The notes beneath the pieces are model-generated. The model did not search any database, was not told the DNA's origin, and worked only from the letters and a program-made list of their open reading frames with translations. This document shows, one piece after another, positions 21,901 to 25,510 of a stretch of DNA of 25,510 nucleotides. The DNA is from Choristocarpus tenellus KU-1152 (taxonomy: Eukaryota; Phaeophyceae). Location of the stretch: the NCBI GenBank assembly GCA_964200185.2, contig CAXNAD020000186.1, forward strand, positions 1 through 25,510, written 5' to 3'. Position 1 is the stretch's first letter, and every line of letters begins with the position of its first letter. The position numbers and the translations under genes are program-made.

Positions 21901-24900
21901 GCTGACAATTATGTGCTAATATCGGGGTTTTTTTCAAGTACGAATAGGATATTTTCTGAATTGTATCGAAATATTGTCAAACAACAATGAAGAAATCAGC
22001 GTTGACAAGTCATTACACTTATTACACTTATTACACTTAGAACTTCGTCTACAGAGGAGTTTTGTTGAATTTCAACATATAAAATAAAATAACTGGCTCA
22101 AGTAGGAAAACGGCCAAAACCTGGGTACCTCTGGCTTACTTTGTCTCTAGAACAACCCACACAAACACATAGCACGATTTCAGGGGACTTACCTCAACCC
22201 TCCCAAAATTTGTTCGACGTACACGTAAGAAATCGTTGACAATCTTGTCTCGATCTGTCACATTTGAGACAGCAAAGGACATTCCTAGTTCTGGGCCCGG
22301 CTCTGGGAAGGCAGCGTCCAAGCACCCCTGAACTCTCTTGATGTGAGGGGCTCGAACCAGGCGAATCTGAATTTGTGAAAGGTTATGTGTGAAGGAGCTG
22401 GTGGTACACATGGATTATTGTCTTGTCAAAGTGTCCTCTCAAGGGAGTCATGATGATCAGTTCCATTCTTGTTTGATGACTTTTCAAAGCTACAGTTCAC
22501 ACCAGGGGAGGGACTAAAAAAAATAAAACAAATGACCAAGGAACGTACCTGGACTAAATAGCAATAATAGATTTATCTAACACAAGTGGGTTCTATTGGA
22601 CTTGAGAATATTCTATTCTACCCCAAGTCTCAACTCCAGCATATTGTCAGCAGCATAAAAAGTTTGAGGTTAGACTTGTGTTTTTTGTGTTTATTGCCGA
22701 CGGTTATGACCCAAATTATCAAAGTATCAAAGTATCAAAGTATCAAAGTATCAAAGTATCTGGGAGGGGGTGGGGTCTAAGCCAGGGTGCCCATTTGGGT
22801 CAAAATCGGTAAAGGTGTAATAATATTATCCATCCAACATATGCAACCAAATCACCCAAAATTCGCAACATGAAAAAATTGCCCCAAATGGACAGCCCCC
22901 CCCCCCCCAGATACTTTGAGACTTACGGGAAATAAAAATGAAAAAATAAATAAAAAATAAAAATACACTTGCTGCAATTAAAAAAAATAAAACATGTTGG
23001 TTGGCGGCATGATACGGTGGTGTAGAGGTGTAGAGGTACTCTTTGATGCTACGAACTATGATCATATCCCTAACGCTTTCCCTGGTGGTCATACCGTCTA
23101 TATACCACCCCACAGTGTACAACAACTTACGTAGTACATAAAGTACATAAAGTTTGGTCAATATCAACGTATTATCATTTGATGCACCAATATTTACTCA
23201 GGGATAGTGCACACCCTGCTTTGTGAGTGGGGGGTGTCTGAGGGGTGAGAAAATCGAGATGTAGGTAGCCAATAAGCACATGATGTGTGAGTTCTCGAGG
23301 GTGAATGTTAGGGGGCTAACACTAAGAAGCAGCAAATTCTCCTAACACTAACATGACTTACCCAATCGATTTCGAAAAAGTCACCCCGAGTGGGCGACCT
23401 TGATCCTGAAGTTTTCCCCTCTATTGCCTCTACCTCCAACCCTGGATGTAGCCTCATCTGTGTCAAAACACCATTAAATGCCAGGTGTATTGGAACGTAG
23501 TAAACCTGTGTGAAGAAGGGGCATAGAAAGGGGGGAACAATGCTATTGGTCAAGAGTTTACACCATTCCATGTTTATCCTTGTGGTGTTGGGTTTACAGA
23601 AAATGTTGTAGAACTAAGTAGGCAGGGATTGTTTTGACAAAGCGTGGCATCAATTCGACTGCTTGTGCCAAGGTGCTTGAAAGCTCTTCGACATCTACTG
23701 TAGTTTTCCACCGATTTCATTCTTGGCGGAAAATGATCTCCATGTAGCCTAGACTCCTGAGATTATCTTCTAGTCTGAGATGACCTCTGTTTCTGCAGGC
23801 ATGTGTTCTGCTATACGGCGAGAAAGAAGTTTGACATAAGAGAACCTGCAATCTATTATTTTTGGGGGTAGAAGTGTTGTACGTTGCAGTAAAGATGGGG
23901 ATACCCCAGCATGCATTTACAATTAAAAAAAAAATGACAGGTATGGACAACTACAGGTGAAAAAAACGCCTTTTGAACGTATTTGAACACTTTTGAATAC
24001 CTTTGAACAGGGGCAAAAAAAAAAAGGTGCATGCTATTGTCATCCCCTCACATGGAAGGCATTATCATTGATGATATCAAAGTCCAGCGGCTGGCCTTTG
24101 GTCATCTCTACTCGCCCCAACAATTCCACCTGTGGGGACGGGTTGACATGCCCCCTTTAGTTTAGTTTGAAGAATCAAATCGGCAGAGTATTTTGATGAT
24201 GTTATTTTGATGATGTTATGGTCTTGGAGGTGTTATCTCGGTACAAAAAAATGATCTGATTTTGATCTACATCCACTATATGTTGTATTTGTCATGGGGA
24301 GGATGATTGTTGGAGTGGAGTGTGTATCCTGGCAATAGCAAGGCAACCCTTGTCCGTCCTATTCCCATACTAGAGTATTCATTCAATACTCTAACGTGAT
24401 ACAGTGGTAATCTTACGGATCTCTTATTCCTCTCCTTCTTGTACCATGCCCACCCATTTAATGGATACACTCTGGTAGAACAAGGAAAAGATGCTCCATG
24501 CCTGTATATATCAAAGGCGCTGTATGTTGATGTCTAATCTGGGGAGGAAGGAGGAGAGAGACCTGCAGCTACATGATCAGTCCCCCTGAGTCAAAGTATC
24601 TTAGAGGGTAAAGCCGTGTCCATTTGGAGGTCGAAAACCAATGTTGCGATTTTGATGTAATTTTGGCTATCGTGTTTGCTAGGAAGTGTCATTATCCTTG
24701 TTCCGGACACACCTTTTTGTAACATACACATTTTATCTACTCCGAAACATTTTGGAGTAGAAAAATGTCAGAAAAATAAACATAGGAAGTCAAGCCCCAA
24801 ACGGACTAACAGAGCAAAACTCGCACCCTCTAAGACACTTTCGCTCCCCTGCCAAACTAGATGTGTTGTTCACCTCTCTCAAGCTGATTCGATCCCCTCC

Positions 24901-24951
24901 ATGTGTGTCCACCACATAAAGCCTCCAGTAACGTGCACCAGTGGAAGGTAT
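6870..24951 (-). CDS. Multi-exon gene: galactose-binding-like module, IPT/TIG, FN3, Cys-rich, L-type lectin (partial)
   Basis: Seventeen exons, each with AG/GT borders and matching phase, join into 2,127 nt (709 codons) with no stop. Order in the protein: exons 1-3 and the start of 4 are a galactose-binding/F5-8-like module; exons 4-5 an IPT/TIG domain; exons 6-8 a fibronectin type III domain; exons 9-10 unassigned; exon 11 cysteine-rich; exons 12-17 a legume-type lectin domain with the usual ADGLAF, AIEFDT and VGFTASTG motifs. IPT and FN3 are beta-sandwich spacer or binding folds common in secreted and surface proteins, so a carbohydrate-binding extracellular role is inferred. No signal peptide or membrane segment can be judged because both ends are missing. 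Introns range from about 50 bp to 3.9 kb and hold most of the A, B and C repeats. One weak point is the junction between exons 11 and 12, where the start of exon 12 is ambiguous. Confidence 0.85.
7381..7475 (-). CDS. Exon 16: L-type lectin strand ending VYVDDLS
   Basis: 95 bp, phase 1 in and 0 out; acceptor TTCTCCTAATTGCAG, donor TCG|GTGAGT. The translation ends GLMSVYVDDLS, matching the L-type lectin strand with consensus L-x-V-Y-L-D-D that precedes the P-L-N-L strand in exon 17. It joins both neighbours in frame. Confidence 0.85.
8417..8578 (-). CDS. Exon 15: L-type lectin, variable loop and central strand
   Basis: 162 bp, phase 1 in and out; acceptor GTTCTGCAGAG, donor CACTG|GTGAGT. The frame WRNRGSSNQSYSLGST, then LTDGPRVARIVYSP, fits the 'D-G-x-x-H/R-x-x-R-I-x-Y' strand of legume-type lectins. 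A frame shifted by the alternative CAG two bases upstream would hit a stop. Confidence 0.85.
8956..9077. repeat. Inverted pair of tRNA-like (B-box) arms
   Basis: The left arm GTTGAGAAAGCAGACCAGCA (8956 on) and the right arm (9041-9077, ending GTGCTGCTTTCTCAAC) are reverse complements over about 37 bp with mismatches. Each holds a pol III B-box-like sequence: GGTTCAAACCC at 9046-9056 on plus, and GGGTTCGAATTCC in the left arm on minus. Between them ATCTCTGATTTGTTGTG is tandemly duplicated (8994-9010, 9011-9027). Probably a SINE or tRNA-derived relic in fold-back form. Confidence 0.6.
9137..9160. repeat. TA microsatellite
   Basis: Alternating TA over about 22 bases. Confidence 0.92.
9577..9739 (-). 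CDS. Exon 14: L-type lectin metal-binding region
   Basis: 163 bp, phase 0 in and 1 out; acceptor CTTCCTCCCTCAG, donor GATG|GTATGA. GLGYSGIDNSLAIEFDTYYN contains the E-F-D-T motif whose Asp (with Glu) binds the transition metal in legume lectins. YENHISVHT matches the N-H-[IV]-x-[IV] segment whose Asn contributes to the calcium site. Both key sites appear intact, which supports a functional sugar-binding domain. Confidence 0.93.
10355..10510 (-). CDS. Exon 13: L-type lectin with ADGLAF motif
   Basis: 156 bp, phase 0 both sides; acceptor CTCTTCTTACCTACAG, donor ATG|GTGAGG. GFDTTFTFRLSSPS is the F-x-T-x-F-x-F strand and RGADGLAFVIQ is the signature whose Asp contacts sugar in legume lectins. 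Two Cys (RCNIMDG and TTCRSR) between them could pair; this Cys pair is not typical of plant lectins. Confidence 0.93.
10755..10774. repeat. G homopolymer-rich tract
   Basis: A run of at least 12 G within GAGAGGGG…GATTGG, in an intron of the lectin gene and not linked to a family A terminus. Confidence 0.85.
11125..11220 (-). CDS. Exon 12: start of L-type lectin domain
   Basis: 96 bp, phase 0 both sides; acceptor GGGGGGTTCAG after a pyrimidine tract, donor GAG|GTGAGG. VAHSCGPALRLTSNRP is followed by GAAWYPRPMTVGE; G-x-A-L-R-L-T and the A-W-Y strand are typical early strands of L-type lectins. The same frame stays open upstream to about 11,302, and an acceptor at CCTCCTCAG (about 11,286) would also keep phase. 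The exon may therefore be longer at its 5' side, which would add the missing first strand. Confidence 0.85.
11392..11647 (-). repeat. Family B inverted-repeat element
   Basis: Ends GAGTTAAAGTATCTTAGAGG and CTAAGATACTTTGACTC. The interior holds AAGGATATTGACACTTCGTA and the degenerate palindrome near 11,474-11,502. About 256 bp, in the intron between exons 11 and 12. Confidence 0.92.
12109..12210 (+). CDS. Possible terminal exon of an antisense gene (weak)
   Basis: On the plus strand a strong acceptor (CCTCTTCTTTACAG) is followed by 33 open codons, YEVKKTNTVRPFDEQGHTDM and on, ending in a TGA at 12,208. It lies in an intron of the minus-strand lectin gene. I recognise no family and found no upstream partner exon. 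Confidence 0.22.
   Translation, partial: YEVKKTNTVRPFDEQGHTDMKHLLHSSFAVPQI
12577..12708 (-). CDS. Exon 11: cysteine-rich segment
   Basis: 132 bp, phase 0 both sides; acceptor CATCCCTTTCGCAG, donor AAG|GTATAC. VENCNRSAACCDGFSPSD is followed by EGDTYVCGEGGHGSPFACAA. Five Cys in 44 residues suggest disulfide-bonded extracellular sequence. No named domain recognised. Confidence 0.8.
13188..13305 (-). CDS. Exon 10: linker segment, unassigned
   Basis: 118 bp, phase 2 in and 0 out; acceptor CATGGCTCAATAG, donor CAG|GTAATC. The translation FNANSTLNHSASDSRATLGP, then GQWAGEGHYGIQLVGSAQ, joins smoothly to exon 9 (…VFDR) and exon 11. Two N-x-S/T sequons-like sites (NST, NHS) suggest possible N-glycosylation. 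No domain recognised. Confidence 0.82.
13544..13801 (+). repeat. Family B inverted-repeat element, next to a family A element
   Basis: Ends GAGCCAAAGTATCTTAGAGG and CCCTCTAAGATACTTTCACT. The interior has CCATTTGGAGGTC, AGCCCCAATGGACAAACAGG and the palindromic CCTACTCCGAAACATTTTGG at 13,691. About 258 bp. Only 7 bp separate it from the A copy at 13,809. Confidence 0.95.
13809..13987 (+). repeat. Family A inverted-repeat element
   Basis: Ends GGCTCGAAGTATCTGGGGGG and CCCCCAGATACTTTGGGTC. Complete interior: GGCGGCTGTCCATTTGGGAT, TGGATAATGTAAGTGCACTT, GGCCCAAATGGAAACCCTGG. About 179 bp; a good reference copy. It ends 41 bp past the 5' splice site of exon 9. Confidence 0.95.
14029..14135 (-). CDS. 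Exon 9: segment after FN3, unassigned
   Basis: 107 bp, phase 0 in and 2 out; acceptor CCCTGCTTACGCAG, donor GATAG|GTATGT. VDLYGRREQLEGGVVSPFSL then NVTTTLQADLVFD. It reads in frame from the FN3 end and into exon 10. The likely N-glycosylation site NVT fits a secreted protein. No domain recognised. Confidence 0.82.
14386..14408. repeat. CA microsatellite
   Basis: Alternating AC over about 20 bases, continuing as imperfect ACACAT sequence. Confidence 0.92.
14540..14646 (-). CDS. Exon 8: C-terminal part of FN3 domain
   Basis: 107 bp, phase 1 in and 0 out; acceptor CCAACAGTCAACAG, donor CAG|GTTAGC. VRGLTPGLGYIFWVRAMAEN is a clear FN3 E-F strand pattern (L-x-P-x-x-x-Y-x-F-x-V-R-A). The first of two possible CAG acceptors would break the frame, so the second is used. 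Confidence 0.9.
15596..15863 (-). repeat. Family B inverted-repeat element, diverged ends
   Basis: Ends GAGTCAAAACATCTAAGAGG and CTTAAATGCTTTGGGTC. The interior has AGCAAGGATATTGACACTTG and GCCAAAATTACATCAAAATT. The left half of the internal palindrome has decayed, so only TTTCGGAGTAGG is clear. About 268 bp. Confidence 0.9.
16225..16408 (-). repeat. Family A inverted-repeat element
   Basis: Ends GACCCAAAGTATCTGGGG and CCCCCAGATACTTTAAG. Interior GGTCTACACCGGGGTATCCG, ACATTATCCATCCGATGCAT, GACCCCAAATG. About 184 bp. It carries a small insertion (TGTTTATGG) splitting the inner CCAAATGGAC motif. Confidence 0.92.
16647..16740 (-). CDS. Exon 7: middle of FN3 domain
   Basis: 94 bp, phase 0 in and 1 out; acceptor GACTGCCCGGCAAAG, donor GATG|GTGAGT. 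IGWVAVSYFQQYRKSFRREQ then YNGWRNHGQGD. It follows ITGYQ of exon 6 and leads into the LTPGLGY strand of exon 8, so it forms the C to C' region of the FN3 fold. The loop is longer than usual for FN3. Confidence 0.8.
17460..17561 (-). CDS. Exon 6: N-terminal part of FN3 domain
   Basis: 102 bp, phase 0 both sides; acceptor GCCTCCTCCACAG, donor CAG|GTCAGT. PTRPNVSNIAAGSIDVSWEP begins with the FN3 P-x-x-P start and has the core Trp (SWEPP), ending AITGYQ, the C strand with its conserved Tyr. Confidence 0.92.
18020..18235 (-). CDS. Exon 5: IPT/TIG domain, main part
   Basis: 216 bp, phase 0 both sides; acceptor TGGCCTTGTTGACAAG, donor CAG|GTATAT. VDVGGVPCLDVQHVPG then ETELTCQLPPA, and VEVRVSSGTMLGLQHSVTYL. 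The paired Cys (PC and LTC) before P-P and the V-x-V…V-x-Y-L-x-Y ending match IPT/TIG domains (immunoglobulin-like folds of plexins and surface proteins). It continues directly from TNFGRVE of exon 4. Confidence 0.9.
18537..18790. repeat. Possible relative of families A/B (family D)
   Basis: It opens with AGCATCCTAGAGGGTGGGG, like the B terminus, and has CCATCTATTTGGGC near the left and CTCCAAATGGACAGCTTACC near the right, the same inner inverted motif as A and B. The middle is unlike either. The right boundary is unclear. Confidence 0.45.
18853..19114 (+). repeat. Family C inverted-repeat element
   Basis: Left end GAGTCAAAGTAGACAAGATG followed by TACCCAG; right end CTGGGTACCTCTCATATACT then TTGGCTC. 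Interior TTTTAAGGATACTGACAAAT and CTTCTGAATTGTATTGAAAG, shared with the copy at 21,856. About 262 bp. Confidence 0.92.
19365..19475 (+). CDS. Possible antisense exon (unrecognised protein)
   Basis: Plus strand, between acceptor TTCTTTTCTTATTAAG and donor CACG|GTGAGC. The open frame reads TKLDPDDAMEEYILKTFDTE and on to YAKERYNQGQT, acidic and protein-like. It lies in the 3.9 kb intron between exons 4 and 5 of the minus-strand gene. No family recognised. Confidence 0.4.
19557..19572. repeat. CT repeat, possible polypyrimidine tract
   Basis: CT dinucleotides directly before the TGTTCCAG acceptor-like site of the candidate exon at 19,581. Confidence 0.8.
19581..19666 (+). CDS. Possible antisense terminal exon (frame conflict)
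   Basis: After the acceptor TGTGTTCCAG one frame reads RAVFGGWDDQLTYAWSVPNA, then APPTEMS and a TGA at 19,664. This is protein-like, but joining it to the exon ending at 19,475 leaves the frame off by one base; the in-phase alternative stops after 9 codons. Either there is a sequencing error or decay, or the two stretches are not joined. Confidence 0.3.
19894..20148. repeat. Separate inverted-repeat element (family E, single copy)
   Basis: CATCCTATCTTAGAGGG at 19,896 pairs with CCCCTCAAGATAGGATAG at 20,129-20,146 as an imperfect inverted repeat about 235-250 bp apart. The CTTAGAGGG core resembles the B terminus, but the outer bases and the interior do not match A, B or C. Confidence 0.55.
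20365..20627 (-). repeat. Family B inverted-repeat element
   Basis: Ends GAGTGAAAGTATCTTAGAGG and CCCTAAGATACTTTGACTC. The interior includes GGAACAAGGATATTGACACT and a perfect stem CTACTCCGAAA / TTTCGGAGTA at 20,451-20,471. The right terminus carries a small duplication giving TACCCTAACCCTAAG. About 263 bp. Confidence 0.95.
21108..21142. repeat. GATCTTAGATC-type short repeat cluster
   Basis: GATCTTAGATCTTTGATCTT and a further GATCTTAGATCCTTGATCTT overlap here as imperfect tandem units. Confidence 0.7.
21335..21485 (+). repeat. Family A inverted-repeat element with gap
   Basis: Ends GGCTCAAAGTATCTGGGAGG and CTCCAAGATACTTTGGGTC. The interior matches the copy at 13,809 on both sides of the N block at 21,405-21,414, which replaces about 40 bases expected from other copies. 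Confidence 0.92.
21405..21414. other. Assembly gap (10 N)
   Basis: Ten N characters in the middle of a family A element, at the centre of its potential hairpin. Confidence 0.99.
21526..21791 (+). repeat. Family B inverted-repeat element
   Basis: Ends GAGTCAAAGCATTGAAGAGG and CTTCTAAATGCTTTGGGTC. Interior TCCAATGTTGCGATTTTGAT, AGGAAGTGTCAATATCCTTG and AAGCCCCAAATGGACAAGCA. Its ATGCTTT right end matches that of the copy at 15,596. About 266 bp. Confidence 0.93.
21856..22147 (+). repeat. Family C inverted-repeat element
   Basis: Ends GAGTCAAACATAATCAAGAG then GTACCCAG, and CTGGGTACCTCTGGCTTACT then TTGTCTC. The interior shares TTTCAAGGATGCTGACAATT and TTTCTGAATTGTATCGAAAT with the 18,853 copy. 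A TTACACTTA tandem at 22,013-22,040 accounts for its extra length. It ends 45 bp past the 5' splice site of exon 4. Confidence 0.92.
22193..22366 (-). CDS. Exon 4: end of galactose-binding module and start of IPT/TIG
   Basis: 174 bp, phase 0 both sides; acceptor CTTTCACAAATTCAG, donor GAG|GTAAGT. IRLVRAPHIKRVQGCLDA completes the D-W-I-R-L-V motif begun in exon 3 and opens the IPT/TIG unit. VNDFLRVRRTNFGRVE is the I-x-V-x-G-x-N-F-G-like strand, with R-T in place of the usual G-T. Confidence 0.9.
22720..22759. repeat. Five tandem copies of CAAAGTAT at a family A end
   Basis: The octamer CAAAGTAT, which is the terminal sequence of A and B elements, is repeated five times without mismatch and runs straight into CTGGGAGGGGG of the A copy. 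A GACCCAAATTATC just outside looks like the original outer end. Confidence 0.97.
22752..22919 (-). repeat. Family A inverted-repeat element
   Basis: The left end CAAAGTATCTGGGAGGGGG follows the octamer array; the right end is CCCCCAGATACTTTGAG. Interior CAGGGTGCCCATTTGGGTCA, ATTATCCATCCAACATATGC, CCCCAAATGGACAGC. About 168 bp. Confidence 0.94.
23362..23505 (-). CDS. Exon 3: galactose-binding-like module, core
   Basis: 144 bp, phase 0 both sides; acceptor CCCCTTCTTCACACAG, donor TGG|GTAAGT. VYYVPIHLAFNGVLTQMRLH is followed by PGLEVEAI, and it ends RGDFFEIDW. The 'L-x-x-L-R-L-x-P-x…F-x-I-D-W/Y-I-R-L' ending is typical of galactose-binding-like carbohydrate modules; the last residues come from exon 4. 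Confidence 0.88.
24052..24129 (-). CDS. Exon 2: galactose-binding/F5-8-like module
   Basis: 78 bp, phase 0 both sides; acceptor CCCGTCCCCACAG, donor CAT|GTGAGG. VELLGRVEMTKGQPLDFDII. It completes SLREVEL at the junction with exon 1, the usual end of this F5-8-like strand, which confirms the join. Confidence 0.85.
24588..24846 (+). repeat. Family B inverted-repeat element
   Basis: Ends GAGTCAAAGTATCTTAGAGG and CCTCTAAGACACTTTCGCTC. Full interior with TCCATTTGGAGGTCG, CCAATGTTGCGATTTTGATG, the stem CTACTCCGAAA…TTTTGGAGTAG at 24,737-24,760, and GTCAAGCCCCAAACGGAC. About 259 bp. It ends 27 bp past the 5' splice site of exon 1. Confidence 0.95.
24874..24951 (-). CDS. Exon 1 seen: F5-8/galactose-binding-like strand
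   Basis: 78 bp, phase 0 both sides; acceptor TCCTGCCTGTCCCAG, donor GAG|GTGAAC. YWRLYVVDTHGGDRISLRE fits the 'A-R-Y-W-R-L-x-V…G-x-x-x-S-L-x-E-V-E-L' pattern of F5-8 type C-like modules. This is the most upstream exon I could support; the gene start lies to the right of the window or in exons I could not find. Confidence 0.85.
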
Positions 24952-25159
24952 CTGGGACAGGCAGGAGTTTGGATTCACAATACACACTCGTTCACTTGAA
25001 AGACTTTTGAAAGCCGTTGAGCCAGACTAAAGGAAACTGGTACAGGGTAGGAGGTATATTCACTCCAGGACGCCCAATCTGCAAGCTCCTTTGAGTATGC
25101 AAATCAACTGGTCTCTTCTCTTGGGTAGATTATCTATTGATAATGTGATATTGATAATG

Positions 25160-25178
25160 TGCGTGTGTGTGTGTGTGT
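25160..25178. repeat. GT microsatellite
   Basis: Alternating GT over about 18 bases. Confidence 0.92.
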
Positions 25179-25341
25179 TGCTGGTAGTATGTGATGAGGA
25201 ATGTTTCAGGCAAACAGACTGGATGTGACCCTGAGTGTACTTTTCATAGGATTTAAGGTAAGACCTTGGTGGTGATGACGACTCTTTGCCCCAGCTATTA
25301 GGTGCTAGTGATACTGTCTGTGTCTTATCTGCACCTCTCCA

Positions 25342-25510
25342 GGCTTAAAGTATCTGAGGGGGGGTGGCAGCTGTGCATTTGGGGTCAATTTTTTCACGTC
25401 ACGATTTTTGGGTGATTTGGTAGCATACGTTGGATGGATAATGTAAATGCACTTTTCCTGATTTTGTCCCAAATGGACACCCTGGTGTAGACGCCTACCA
25501 CCACGCCCCC
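25342..25510 (+). repeat. Family A inverted-repeat element, cut by window end
   Basis: The left end GGCTTAAAGTATCTGAGGGG and interior TGGGGTCAATTTTTTCACGT, TTGGATGGATAATGTAAATG and CCAAATGGACACCCTGGTGT match the other A copies. Its right terminal repeat falls outside the window. Confidence 0.93.

Noticed and set aside
24417-24471. Exon-like 55-bp stretch (acceptor TTCTACCAG, donor TCC|GTAAGA) reading VYPLNGWAWYKKERNKRS
   Set aside because: Its phase does not fit exons 1 and 2, which join directly into SLREVEL; in the required phase it contains a stop.

Overview
This window is eukaryotic genomic DNA. It has long introns with GT–AG borders, many microsatellites, a decayed LINE and dozens of interspersed repeats. 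Nothing prokaryotic (operons, ribosome binding sites, CRISPR) is visible. The lineage cannot be fixed from the sequence; the domain mix of the main gene and its intron density would fit an intron-rich protist or alga, or an early-branching animal.

The main content is one large multi-exon gene on the minus strand. I could trace it through 17 exons from about 24,951 down to 6,870. Every junction keeps phase, and the joined exons make 2,127 nt (709 codons) with no stop. In protein order they encode a galactose-binding/F5-8-like module that ends in a DFFEIDWIRLV motif, an IPT/TIG domain, a fibronectin type III domain split over three exons, two exons of unassigned sequence, a cysteine-rich stretch, and a legume-type (L-type) lectin domain split over at least six exons. 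Both ends of the gene are open: the start lies beyond 25,510, and the 3' end is uncertain somewhere below 6,870. The product looks like a large extracellular or cell-surface carbohydrate-binding protein.

The left end (62 to about 1,578) holds a broken LINE reverse transcriptase with frameshifts, a stop and an apparent insertion of about 350 bp. From about 1,580 to 6,150 I see no convincing gene, only repeats and low-complexity sequence.

The most unusual content is a set of short non-coding inverted-repeat elements, called families A, B and C here. Their internal sequences differ but all share outer ends close to GAG(T/C)CAAAGTA. Eight A, seven B and three C copies are seen, plus a possible D relative and a separate inverted-repeat element (E). 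Most sit in introns of the lectin gene, and three lie 27-45 bp past a 5' splice site. Families A and B also share an inner inverted CCATTTGG/CCAAATGG motif, which suggests one system of related non-autonomous elements moved by the same activity.

Two places inside introns of the minus-strand gene (12,109-12,210 and 19,365-19,666) have exon-like open stretches on the plus strand. These could be small antisense genes or relics; support is weak.
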